Assembly (NCBI GenBank): GCA_030605475.1
Contig: JAUWIG010000048.1
Coordinates: 1-64,000 of the forward strand
Length of the DNA stretch: 64,000 nt
DNA from: Planctomycetota bacterium
Lineage (GTDB): Bacteria; Planctomycetota; Phycisphaerae; Sedimentisphaerales; Anaerobacaceae
Direction: 5' to 3'
Shown here: positions 51,973 through 60,226 of the stretch, in pieces
Numbering within the stretch: position 1 is the first letter of the stretch
How the letters are laid out: each line of letters starts with the position of its first letter
Notes under the pieces: generated by a model
What the model was told of the DNA's origin: nothing
Seen by the model: the letters and a program-made list of their open reading frames with translations, nothing else
Databases searched by the model: none
Program-made: the position numbers and the translations under genes

Positions 51973-53307
51973 ATGGAAGTTCAAAGGGTTTTAGAACAGG
52001 TAGAAAAAGACAATATAAAATTTATTACCCTACAGTTTACCGACCTACTCGGCGTTATAAAGGAGATTATCATACCGGTTGAAGAACTGGAGGATGCATC
52101 ACGCAACGGGGTTTGGTTTGATGGCTCTTCAGTTGAAGGTTTTGCGCGAATACAGGAGAGCGATTTGTTTTTGAAGCCGGACATGGCAACTTACGCAGTT
52201 GTCCCCTGGCTGACCGAAGACGGCAAGACAGCAAGACTAATCTGTGATATCTACCGCTCGGACGGCAAACCTTCCGAAGGTGACCCCAGATTTGTTCTTA
52301 AACAGGCGGTTGCCCAGGCGGCAAAGGAAGGCTTTGAATATAATGTGGGCCCTGAGCCGGAATTCTATTTGTTCAGGGCCGATGACCAGAGCAGAACCTT
52401 ACCCTTGGATTACGGCAGCTATTTCGACCTTTCTTCTCATGAAGGATACAAGGTCATAAAAAAGATAATGGCGGCCCTTGAGAATTTTGGGATTAAGGTT
52501 GAAACGTCCCATCACGAGGTCGGCTTTGGCCAATACGAAGTAGATTTTAATTACGGCCCCTGTCTGGGTATAGCCGACAAGGTGCTTACGTTGAAATATT
52601 GTGCAAAGAAAATTGCTCAAATGCACGATTTGCACGCCACCTTTATGCCCAAGCCGATTATGGATATGGCTGGTTCCGGTATGCATACCCATCAGAGCCT
52701 GTTTGACATTAAAGCAAAAGCAAAAACAAACGCTTTTTACGACGAGGACCACAAATACAATTTGTCAAAGATTGCCTGCAATTTTGTTGCCGGCCAGATA
52801 AAGCACATCAAAGCGGCCTGTGCGATTCTTTGTCCGACGGTAAATTCGTACAAGCGGCTGGTTTCCGGGTTTGAGGCGCCTGTCTATATTACCTGGGCCG
52901 CTATGAACCGTTCAGCTCTTTTGAGGGTGCCTAAATGGTTCAAGGCAAAGACCGAGGCCGCAAGAATCGAGCTGCGATGTCCCGACCCAAGCTGTAATCC
53001 CTATCTGGCTTTTGCGGTTATGTTAAGAGCCGGCTTAGATGGGATTAAAAATAAATTGGAGCCGCCTGAGCCGGTAGAGGAAAACATATACACTCTCGAC
53101 GATGAGAGCCGGGCCAACAAGAACATCGATGTTCTGCCGATGTCATTAAGCCAGGCCTTGTATGAGTTGAAAAGAGACAAGCTGCTGCAGGAGACACTCG
53201 GCGAGCATTTATTTGAAAGATATATTGACGTAAAGACAAAAGAGTGGGACGAGTTTAGAAAGCAGGTCACCCCCTGGGAAATTGATACGTATTTAGATAT
53301 TTTCTAA
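51973..53307 (+). CDS. glnA: Glutamine synthetase, type I (short form)
   Basis: 444 residues. It makes glutamine from glutamate, ammonia and ATP, the main ammonium assimilation step. The beta-Grasp part holds WFDGSSVEGFARIQESD. Active-site blocks are GPEPEFYLF, HHEVGFGQYEVDF, GSGMHTHQSLF, the NRSALLRVP arginine block and EARIELRCPDPSCNPYLAF-like residues. The length and the lack of the adenylylation-site tyrosine segment point to the GSI-alpha subtype, usually feedback-regulated rather than adenylylated. Its start MEVQRVLEQVEKDN has AAGGGAG upstream. It stands as a single gene. Confidence 0.95.
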   Translation: MEVQRVLEQVEKDNIKFITLQFTDLLGVIKEIIIPVEELEDASRNGVWFDGSSVEGFARIQESDLFLKPDMATYAVVPWLTEDGKTARLICDIYRSDGKPSEGDPRFVLKQAVAQAAKEGFEYNVGPEPEFYLFRADDQSRTLPLDYGSYFDLSSHEGYKVIKKIMAALENFGIKVETSHHEVGFGQYEVDFNYGPCLGIADKVLTLKYCAKKIAQMHDLHATFMPKPIMDMAGSGMHTHQSLFDIKAKAKTNAFYDEDHKYNLSKIACNFVAGQIKHIKAACAILCPTVNSYKRLVSGFEAPVYITWAAMNRSALLRVPKWFKAKTEAARIELRCPDPSCNPYLAFAVMLRAGLDGIKNKLEPPEPVEENIYTLDDESRANKNIDVLPMSLSQALYELKRDKLLQETLGEHLFERYIDVKTKEWDEFRKQVTPWEIDTYLDIF

Positions 53308-53451
53308 GTTCCCTGACTGGTTTTCCCGAGAAAGCGTGAATTGAAAATAGAACAGTTAGGGGTACGTGTTGGAGATTTACGGGTATGCCGCGGTTGGCGA
53401 CGCTGGTTTTTGCGTATCTGCACAAGAAATGCAGGCTGTACGGCTTTTATA

Positions 53452-53835
53452 TCATTGTGGCGTTGGGTCTTTGCCAAGCATCAGATTTACCGCTTTTAGT
53501 TTGCTTGGTTTGAGGTCCAGCGGTTCGTCAAAATGTACTGCAACACGGCGTAGTGACTTACCTATATTATCAACCCGGCAGATGTGGCTGATTCGGGTGA
53601 AAGTTGTCATATCGTAGGCGTCGTCCAAGCCAAGGTGCGGAACATTGAAGTGAGTGGTTACCTTTTGGCCAGGATTCGGGAATTTTTTTTCGGGATGACA
53701 GGTAAATGCCACACCATCGCTGGAAATGTCAAGCATCTGGCCCTGGTAAAGCATTTTTCCAAGGCCCTCGGTAAACCAGACGGGCCAATGGCAATACAGT
53801 CTCTGCTCTTTTCTTCGCTCGATAGTTCTATCCAT
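53452..53835 (-). CDS. PilZ-domain protein (probable c-di-GMP receptor)
   Basis: 127 residues. It starts at MDRTIERRKEQRLYCHWPV. RxxxR (R8-R12) and the D-x-S-x-x-G motif (MLDISSDGVAF) are the two c-di-GMP-binding signatures of PilZ. The rest is a single beta-barrel with no partner domain. An upstream ATG at 53865 has no ribosome-binding site, while GGGGG lies before 53835. PilZ proteins act as c-di-GMP-responsive adaptors in motility, pili or exopolysaccharide, which would suit the nearby pilus operon. This link is inference. Confidence 0.85.
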   Translation of the reverse strand: MDRTIERRKEQRLYCHWPVWFTEGLGKMLYQGQMLDISSDGVAFTCHPEKKFPNPGQKVTTHFNVPHLGLDDAYDMTTFTRISHICRVDNIGKSLRRVAVHFDEPLDLKPSKLKAVNLMLGKDPTPQ

Positions 53836-54220
53836 TGTCAATGCCCCCCAAAAAGCTGCTTGCATACATTTTTAAAAATCGGCAGATTTAAATAATGACT
53901 TTACAAAATGGTTTCAACTCATGTTCAGCCGTATAATGCAGCAAATAAAAACCTTCATTATTCGCTCAATAATTAAGGTTTTTCCAGTCAGGATGATAAG
54001 ATTTGGCTGTTTTTTGAGAAAACGGCAAGAACAGCATTATAGATTTACAGCGATGCCGTGGAATTTGAGGTGTTTTTTTATTTAATTTTCTTGTGTAGTG
54101 AAATTATTCCCGTAAAATTACCTATTGAAGGATTAGTTGAAGAGATGACGATGGTAATGCAGTAATTAATGACAGCCGGAATTCCGGCATGAATTTTTAA
54201 GGTTAAGAAAGGGAATCAAA
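53836..54220. other. 385-bp divergent gap before the RRM gene
   Basis: No gene. On the plus strand it has a weak promoter candidate (TTGTGT at 54091-54096, 16 bp, TAAAAT at 54113-54118) and a perfect 14-bp palindrome GCCGGAATTCCGGC at 54175-54188, 32 bp before the GTG start. The leader may regulate the RNA-binding protein. Confidence 0.5.
54175..54188. promoter_or_regulatory. Perfect 14-bp palindrome in the RRM-gene leader
   Basis: GCCGGAATTCCGGC. It could act as a leader hairpin near the ribosome-binding site or as an operator. Its position downstream of the promoter candidate favours an RNA element. Not proven. Confidence 0.35.
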
Positions 54221-54565
54221 GTGAATATTTATGTAGGCAATCTGTCCGGTGAGACAACCGAAGATGATTTGCGTCAGGCTTTTGCGGCCTTTGGCCAGGT
54301 CGAATCCGTCAATCTCATAAAGGACAAATTTACAGGCGAATCAAGAGGTTTCGGATTTGTGGAGATGCCATCCAAAGATGAAGCACAAAAGGCGATAGAT
54401 GAAATGAACGGCACGGATTTGAAAGGGCGCACTCTTAACGTCAATGTGGCTCGCCCCAGAACCGAGCGTCGCGGCGGCGGCGGCGGTGGCGGTGGAAAAC
54501 GAGGCGGTTTTAGTGGTGGCCGTGGCGGCGGTCGAGGTGGTTTTGGTGGCAGTCGCCGCTACTAA
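54221..54565 (+). CDS. RRM-type glycine-rich RNA-binding protein
   Basis: 114 residues with a GTG start and AAAGGGA upstream. One RNA recognition motif has RNP2 IYVGNL (3-8) and RNP1 RGFGFVEM (about 42-49). A glycine/arginine-rich tail (from about 84, GGGGGG, RGG and GGF words) follows. Such proteins are common in cyanobacteria and planctomycetes and bind single-stranded RNA, often with cold-shock or post-transcriptional roles. The role here is not known. It is convergent with hisF. Confidence 0.9.
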   Translation: MNIYVGNLSGETTEDDLRQAFAAFGQVESVNLIKDKFTGESRGFGFVEMPSKDEAQKAIDEMNGTDLKGRTLNVNVARPRTERRGGGGGGGGKRGGFSGGRGGGRGGFGGSRRY

Positions 54566-54602
54566 CAATTGAAAAATATGTGACGGGACAGTTGCCGTTG
54601 GG

Positions 54603-55367
54603 TTATAGATTTACAGGTACTCCGCGGCCTTTTAGGTATTCCTTCATTTGTTTTATCGTGTAATTTTCGTAGTGCGTAATTGAAGCCATAAGCACTGCGT
54701 CTGCGCCGCCGTCAACAATAGCATCATAGAGGTGCTCGAGCTTTCCCGCTCCGCCGGATGCAATTACAGGGATATTGACAGCGTCGGAAACAGCCTTGTT
54801 CAATTTGTTATCGTAGCCTTCCTTTGTACCGTCAGCGTCCATACTGGTTAGCAGTATTTCTCCGGCGCCTAACTTTTCGGCTTTAACAGCCCATTCAACT
54901 ACGTCGATATCGGTTGGCTCTGAGCCGGCCTTTACGCAGACCTGCCATTTGTCTTCTTTTTCTTTCGACCGGCGGGCATCGATGGCCAGAACTACACATT
55001 GATTTCCAAAACGCTGGGCGGCCTGGCGCAGCAGATTCGGATTTTCGACGGCAGCGGTATTGACCGAAACTTTTTCAGCCCCGCTTCGCAGAAGCTCGTC
55101 GATTTGTTCGACAGTTTGGATGCCGCCGCCCACGGTAAACGGGATGAAAACATTTTCGGCAACCTTTTCGACAAGCTCGACGATTGTTTTGCGGGAGCGA
55201 ATGGTGGCTGTGATATCCAAAAATACTAATTCATCGGCGCCAACCTCACTGTATCTTGCGCCTAATTCCACGGGGTCGCCGGCGTCACGCAGATTTAGAA
55301 ACTTGACGCCCTTAACCACACGGTCGTCTTTAACATCGAGGCAGGGAATGATTCTTTTCGTCAGCAT
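54603..55367 (-). CDS. hisF: Imidazole glycerol phosphate synthase, cyclase subunit
   Basis: 254 residues. With HisH it converts PRFAR and ammonia to IGP and AICAR in histidine synthesis. The (beta/alpha)8 barrel has the catalytic Asp11 ([10 protein letters not shown]) and Asp130 (VVLAIDARR), the phosphate loops FTVGGGIQ and PVIASGGAG, and the characteristic [17 protein letters not shown] start. It overlaps the end of hisH by 7 bp, so the two are probably co-translated. No other his genes are near. Confidence 0.96.
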   Translation of the reverse strand: MLTKRIIPCLDVKDDRVVKGVKFLNLRDAGDPVELGARYSEVGADELVFLDITATIRSRKTIVELVEKVAENVFIPFTVGGGIQTVEQIDELLRSGAEKVSVNTAAVENPNLLRQAAQRFGNQCVVLAIDARRSKEKEDKWQVCVKAGSEPTDIDVVEWAVKAEKLGAGEILLTSMDADGTKEGYDNKLNKAVSDAVNIPVIASGGAGKLEHLYDAIVDGGADAVLMASITHYENYTIKQMKEYLKGRGVPVNL

Positions 55368-55978
55368 CGGCGATTTTCCCTTTCACAAATTTCGGCAAAA
55401 TTCTTCAGGACTTTCAGGCCGGCCTGCCCACTTTTTTCAGGGTGAAATTGTGTGCCGTATATATTTGCTTTCTGCACCGATGCAGGCAAATCGAAACCGT
55501 AGTCGGTATAAGCGATTTTGGCCAGGCTGTCGGTGACCTCGGCATAGAAAGAGTGTGCAAAATAGAAATGTTTTTCATATCCGAGGCCAGCGAATAAATC
55601 CATATCTTCCGGCAATTTTACCAGGTTCCAGCCCATATGCGGGACTGTTTGGCCGGGCTGGATAGGGACAACGTTGCCGCCGACCAATCCAAGCCCGTTG
55701 TGCCGGCCGTATTCGCTGCTCTTCTCGAAAAGCATCTGATAGCCGACACAAATACCCAGAAGTGGTTTACCGCTTAAAGCAACCTTTTTTATCAGTTCGG
55801 ACAGAGGGCCTAAGGCACCGACGGCATAGCCAAAAGCCGCAACACCGGGCAAAACCAGGCCGGCAGCGTTTTCGATATCCGCAGGTTCACAGCTAAGCTT
55901 TACGTCGCAGCCAATATAGCAGAAGGCATTGCATACGCTCCTGACGTTTCCCACGTTATAGTCGATAACAACTATCAT
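55361..55978 (-). CDS. hisH: Imidazole glycerol phosphate synthase, glutaminase subunit
   Basis: 205 residues, a class-I amidotransferase supplying ammonia to HisF. The triad is Cys77 ([13 protein letters not shown]), His179 and Glu181 ([10 protein letters not shown]). The start [15 protein letters not shown] is the family start. The order hisH-hisF with overlap is a common minimal pair. It is divergent from the arabinofuranosidase gene. Confidence 0.96.
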   Translation of the reverse strand: MIVVIDYNVGNVRSVCNAFCYIGCDVKLSCEPADIENAAGLVLPGVAAFGYAVGALGPLSELIKKVALSGKPLLGICVGYQMLFEKSSEYGRHNGLGLVGGNVVPIQPGQTVPHMGWNLVKLPEDMDLFAGLGYEKHFYFAHSFYAEVTDSLAKIAYTDYGFDLPASVQKANIYGTQFHPEKSGQAGLKVLKNFAEICERENRRC

Positions 55979-56111
55979 AAATCAAATTAAAACCCGTAAA
56001 AGCCGAATCGTCAAATAAGAATACCTGATAGAACGGTTAAGCGGAATTGATTTGTTGAATGGGCCGGATTTTTCTATAATACCGGGACTGACCGATGTGA
56101 AAGGGTTTTTT

Positions 56112-58184
56112 ATGGACGAGAAAAATAAAGTTAGAATACCCATTTTAGTAATCATACTCATTTTTATTTCAGGGGCAATCGGCACAGAAGGATTTTCAGC
56201 ATTCGGCTCTTTGAATGCAGCAAACCAGCTTGAAGGAGAAATCACAGTTTCGACATCTGAGAAAGTCGGTAATATAAATCCTGATATTTACGGGCTGTTT
56301 ATGGAACTGGTCCTTCGTCAGTTCGATGGGGGAATATGGGCGGAGATGCTGAAAAGCCGAAAGTTTGCCGAAGACGATGGGGAGCCTGGTGAAGAATATT
56401 ACGGAATTGTCAGACCCTGGTTTGGAATAGGAAGAAACGAAAAAACACATTTCGCTCATGACAATACCATCTATTATACCGGCAAGCAGTCTCAAAAGAT
56501 TAGAAGTGAAGACCCTGCCAACCGGCGCACTGGAATCGGTCAGGACAAACTGTATTTTGAAAAAGAAAAAAACTACCACGTAAGAGTTAATCTAAATCAA
56601 CAAGGTATAGTCGGGCCGGTAACTATTGCACTGGAAGGTGAGAATGGTGTCTACGCCAAAAAAGAAATTACCATTACCGATACCGACTGGAGTCGATTCT
56701 CCTTCACACTCAAGCCCGGGCGCACAGATAAAAACGGCAAATTCACGATAACATTCTCCGGCAGCGGGACGCTCCGGGTGGGCACCGCTTCACTGATGGC
56801 CGATGACAATGTTTCAGGATTCAGAAAAGATGTTGTCGAGGTAATTAGAGCGATTTGTCCGCCGAATATACGATGGCCGGGCGGTAATATTTCTTCCTGT
56901 TATCACTGGGCCGATGGGATAGCAGACAGAGATAAAAGACCTCCCAGATATGATAAAGCATTCCCTAATGCTGATGAATGGCTGTCGAATGATGTTGGGA
57001 TAGATGAGTTTATGGAGCTTTGCCGACTGACGGGTGCAAAGGCTTGTGTTGCTTTGAACGCCGGCGACGGTACTGCCCGGGAAGCGGCAAATTGGGTCCA
57101 ATACTGCAACGGTGGGTTGAATACCAAATATGGCAAGCTAAGGGCCCAGAACGGACACCCCGAACCTTATGGAGTCAAGCTCTGGGGAATCGGCAATGAA
57201 ATGTTCGGGAACTGGCAAATTGGGCACGTGGATGAAGAGACTTACGCAAGAAGACATCTGGCAATTGCAAAAGCAATTCTTGCAGTGGATAAAAATATAA
57301 AAATTGTAGCTTCAGGAGGCAGATACTGGAAATATCCCCGCTGGAACCAGGCGCTTTTTAAGATTGCCGGAGAGTATTTTGATTATCTCTCACTCCATTC
57401 TTATGCGAAAAAATACAGAAGCATATTAAAGAAGCAAGACCTCAAAGACCCCAAATTGGCTGAAGAAACTTATTATTATATTGTATCATCACCTTATGGC
57501 CTCGAAGAGCAGATTATCGAAACGGATAAGGAAATAAGAAAAGCACTTCCCGGACGACCCGAAGTTACAATTGCCTTTGACGAATGGAATGCAATGTTGT
57601 ATAGACTGCCCAAAACTGACTTTGCATTGAGGGACGGGATTTATACTGCGGGTGTTTTACATGCTTTTCGAAGGCAGCTTAAAATACTGACCCTGGCAAA
57701 TTTTGCCTCAGTTGTAAATATGATACCTCTTATCAGGGTAAATGAATACGGTATTTTCTTTAATCCCCAGTATCTTGTTTTCAGGATGTACTTGAACCAC
57801 TCGGGTCCGATTTTGCTCGGCACTGTTGTAAAATGCGATGGTTTTGCTGCGCCGGAATACGAAAAGGGCCGCCCTCAGGCAAAAGGTCACATCCCTTATC
57901 TGGATGTTTCGGCCACGATGAGCAAAGATGAAAATATTATTTATGTGGCAGTGGTCAATTTACACGCAGATAAGAATATTAAAACCAGGATTTCGTTCGA
58001 GAAGTGGGATTTTTCTTCAGAAGTAAAGATTTTTGAACTTTATGATGACGATTATATGGCCGAAAATACCTTTGAGCAGACGGACAGGCTGACTATAAAA
58101 GAAGGTATCTTAAGCAATATAAGTAATCCTTTTGGCTATAACTTCAAGCCTCATTCAGTAACAATTATGGAATTCCGAAAGTAA
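56112..58184 (+). CDS. Secreted alpha-L-arabinofuranosidase (GH51-type)
   Basis: 690 residues from MDEKNKVRIP (AAAGGG 6 bp upstream). A signal-type hydrophobic stretch (about 9-24) follows. Residues 40-235 form a carbohydrate-binding-like part, then a TIM barrel with acid/base Glu363 (GIGNEMFGNWQ) and nucleophile Glu491 (AFDEWNAM), as in GH51. NPDIYGLFMELVLRQFDGGIWAEMLKSRKF is a family block near the N-terminus. It removes arabinose from arabinan or arabinoxylan. The stop codon shares its last base with the glmS start (TAATG), so the two are translationally coupled. Divergent from hisH. Confidence 0.88.
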   Translation: MDEKNKVRIPILVIILIFISGAIGTEGFSAFGSLNAANQLEGEITVSTSEKVGNINPDIYGLFMELVLRQFDGGIWAEMLKSRKFAEDDGEPGEEYYGIVRPWFGIGRNEKTHFAHDNTIYYTGKQSQKIRSEDPANRRTGIGQDKLYFEKEKNYHVRVNLNQQGIVGPVTIALEGENGVYAKKEITITDTDWSRFSFTLKPGRTDKNGKFTITFSGSGTLRVGTASLMADDNVSGFRKDVVEVIRAICPPNIRWPGGNISSCYHWADGIADRDKRPPRYDKAFPNADEWLSNDVGIDEFMELCRLTGAKACVALNAGDGTAREAANWVQYCNGGLNTKYGKLRAQNGHPEPYGVKLWGIGNEMFGNWQIGHVDEETYARRHLAIAKAILAVDKNIKIVASGGRYWKYPRWNQALFKIAGEYFDYLSLHSYAKKYRSILKKQDLKDPKLAEETYYYIVSSPYGLEEQIIETDKEIRKALPGRPEVTIAFDEWNAMLYRLPKTDFALRDGIYTAGVLHAFRRQLKILTLANFASVVNMIPLIRVNEYGIFFNPQYLVFRMYLNHSGPILLGTVVKCDGFAAPEYEKGRPQAKGHIPYLDVSATMSKDENIIYVAVVNLHADKNIKTRISFEKWDFSSEVKIFELYDDDYMAENTFEQTDRLTIKEGILSNISNPFGYNFKPHSVTIMEFRK

Positions 58185-60049
58185 TGTGCGGAATAGTAGC
58201 TTATCTTGGTAAGAAAGGTGCGCAGCCGATTCTTGTGGAGGGCCTGAAGCGCTTGGAGTATCGTGGTTACGACTCCGCTGGCGTTGCGCTATTGGGCGGC
58301 GGCGCGATAAGAATCAAAAAGACCGGCGGCAGAATCAGCGCTCTCGAAGAGATTTTAGATGAACCTGACAGCAGAGAGACACTCGGCCTCGGCCATACAC
58401 GCTGGGCCACACATGGCCGGCCGAACACCATTAACGCACATCCGCACCTTGACTATACCGGCAAAATCGCCGTTGTTCATAACGGCATTATCGAAAACTA
58501 TGGCACACTGAAAACCTGGCTGCAAAACGAGGGTGCCGACTTTGCCAGTGAAACCGATACTGAGGTGGTAGCAAACTTAATCGGCTATTTTTATGCCGGA
58601 GCCGACGAGGCCCAGCAGAAACAATCCGATGACCAGAATAAATTTGAATGGGCGGTGCAGCGGGCCCTTCAGGATGTGCATGGCACTTTCGGCCTGGCGA
58701 TTGTCTGCTCAGATTTCCCCGACATGCTCATCGGTGCAAAGAAGGGAAGTCCCTTGATTTTGGGTGTCGGTAATAACGAATATATCCTCGCCTCGGATGC
58801 CGCCGCGATAGTAGAGCATACAGCCCAGGCCGTTTATCTTGCTGACAACGAAATGGTTACCGTCAGCTCAGCGGGGTTTCATACCAAAACCATCGACAAT
58901 GTCGCTGTCAGCAAAGACCTAAAGCAGATTGAATTTTCATTGGAGCAAATAGAGCTGGGCGGTTTTCAGCACCATATGCTTAAAGAGATTTTTGAGCAGC
59001 CCAAGGCCTTGAGCACTTGTATGGGTGGCAGGATTGACCGAGCAAATAATAGAATTAGACTTGGCGGCATAGCTTCACATTTGCGCGAGCTGACCCACAC
59101 TAAACGCTTTATCCTCACTGCCTGCGGGACCGCGTTCCACGCCGCTCTGGTTGGTGAATTTTTGTTTGAGCAGTTGGCACGTGTCCCTACAGAGACCGAA
59201 TACGCCAGCGAATTTCGATATCGCAATCCAATCATTGAGGACGGCACCATAGTTATATCGATAAGCCAATCGGGGGAAACGGCCGATACTCTTGCAGCAG
59301 TAGAGCAGGCCAAAGAGCGTGGGGCGACCGTCCTGGGCATTGTTAATGTTGTCGGCTCATCTATTGCACGAGCAACCGATGCCGGTATTTATTTGCATGT
59401 TGGCCCAGAGATTGGAGTTGCCAGTACAAAGGCATTTACCGCGCAGGTGGCGGTGCTGACAATGCTGGCGATTGAATTAGCCAGAAGAAGACATATCAGC
59501 ACCGACGAGGCAGCGAGGGACATCGATGAGCTTTCCAAAATACCCGATAAGATAGGCCGAATACTGGAGCAGTCCGACCGTATTAAACAGATTGCCTCGG
59601 CAAATATTGACAAAAACAACTGGCTTTTCCTCGGCCGGGGCTTTAATTATCCGGTCGCCCTTGAAGGGGCGTTGAAGCTAAAGGAAATAAGCTATATTCA
59701 CGCTGAGGGACTTCCGGCTGCGGAGATGAAGCACGGCCCGATTGCTCTAATTGTTGACGGTATGCCTGCGGTTTTTATTGCCACACTGGGGCCGCAGTAT
59801 GACAAGATTATGGGCAACATCGCCGAGGTCAGGGCGCGCGGCGGAAAAACTATCATTGTTGCGACCGAAGGCGATGAGAATATCAGGCAATATGCCGACC
59901 ATCTAATCACCGTTCCGGATGTGCCGGAGCTTTTGCAGCCGATGCTGACCGTTGTGCCGCTGCAGCTGTTAGCCTATCACGCCGCCGTCCTCCGTGGACA
60001 CGATGTTGACAAACCTCGGAACCTTGCGAAAAGCGTCACCGTTGAGTAG
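58184..60049 (+). CDS. glmS: Glutamine-fructose-6-phosphate aminotransferase (isomerising)
   Basis: 621 residues. It makes glucosamine-6-phosphate from fructose-6-phosphate and glutamine, the first step to UDP-GlcNAc and the cell envelope. The N-terminal Ntn glutaminase starts MCGIVAYLG with Cys2 and contains RLEYRGYDSAG, GHTRWATHG and ETDTEVVANL. Two SIS domains (ISQSGETADTLAA, LGRGFNYPVALEGALKLKEISYIHAEGLPAAEMKHGP) and the terminal RNLAKSVTVE complete it. It overlaps the upstream arabinofuranosidase gene by one base. No glmS ribozyme-like leader is possible at this junction. Confidence 0.96.
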   Translation: MCGIVAYLGKKGAQPILVEGLKRLEYRGYDSAGVALLGGGAIRIKKTGGRISALEEILDEPDSRETLGLGHTRWATHGRPNTINAHPHLDYTGKIAVVHNGIIENYGTLKTWLQNEGADFASETDTEVVANLIGYFYAGADEAQQKQSDDQNKFEWAVQRALQDVHGTFGLAIVCSDFPDMLIGAKKGSPLILGVGNNEYILASDAAAIVEHTAQAVYLADNEMVTVSSAGFHTKTIDNVAVSKDLKQIEFSLEQIELGGFQHHMLKEIFEQPKALSTCMGGRIDRANNRIRLGGIASHLRELTHTKRFILTACGTAFHAALVGEFLFEQLARVPTETEYASEFRYRNPIIEDGTIVISISQSGETADTLAAVEQAKERGATVLGIVNVVGSSIARATDAGIYLHVGPEIGVASTKAFTAQVAVLTMLAIELARRRHISTDEAARDIDELSKIPDKIGRILEQSDRIKQIASANIDKNNWLFLGRGFNYPVALEGALKLKEISYIHAEGLPAAEMKHGPIALIVDGMPAVFIATLGPQYDKIMGNIAEVRARGGKTIIVATEGDENIRQYADHLITVPDVPELLQPMLTVVPLQLLAYHAAVLRGHDVDKPRNLAKSVTVE

Positions 60050-60226
60050 TACTTGTGGCTTGAAATTCAGCCGCTGGGATATTTTCCCTTTACCATATCG
60101 CCGCATTTGAGTATATTCACGCGTATATGTTAGCCAAAAGGAGTTTGTGGCCACGATATTCAGTCGTTTGGTGTTTTGTTCATAAGATTATTCAAAAAAT
60201 TACCATAGCAAAGGCAAAGCGACCCC

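Noticed and set aside
58150-58184. glmS ribozyme upstream of glmS
   Set aside because: The arabinofuranosidase coding sequence runs directly into the glmS start codon, leaving no leader in which a ribozyme could fold.
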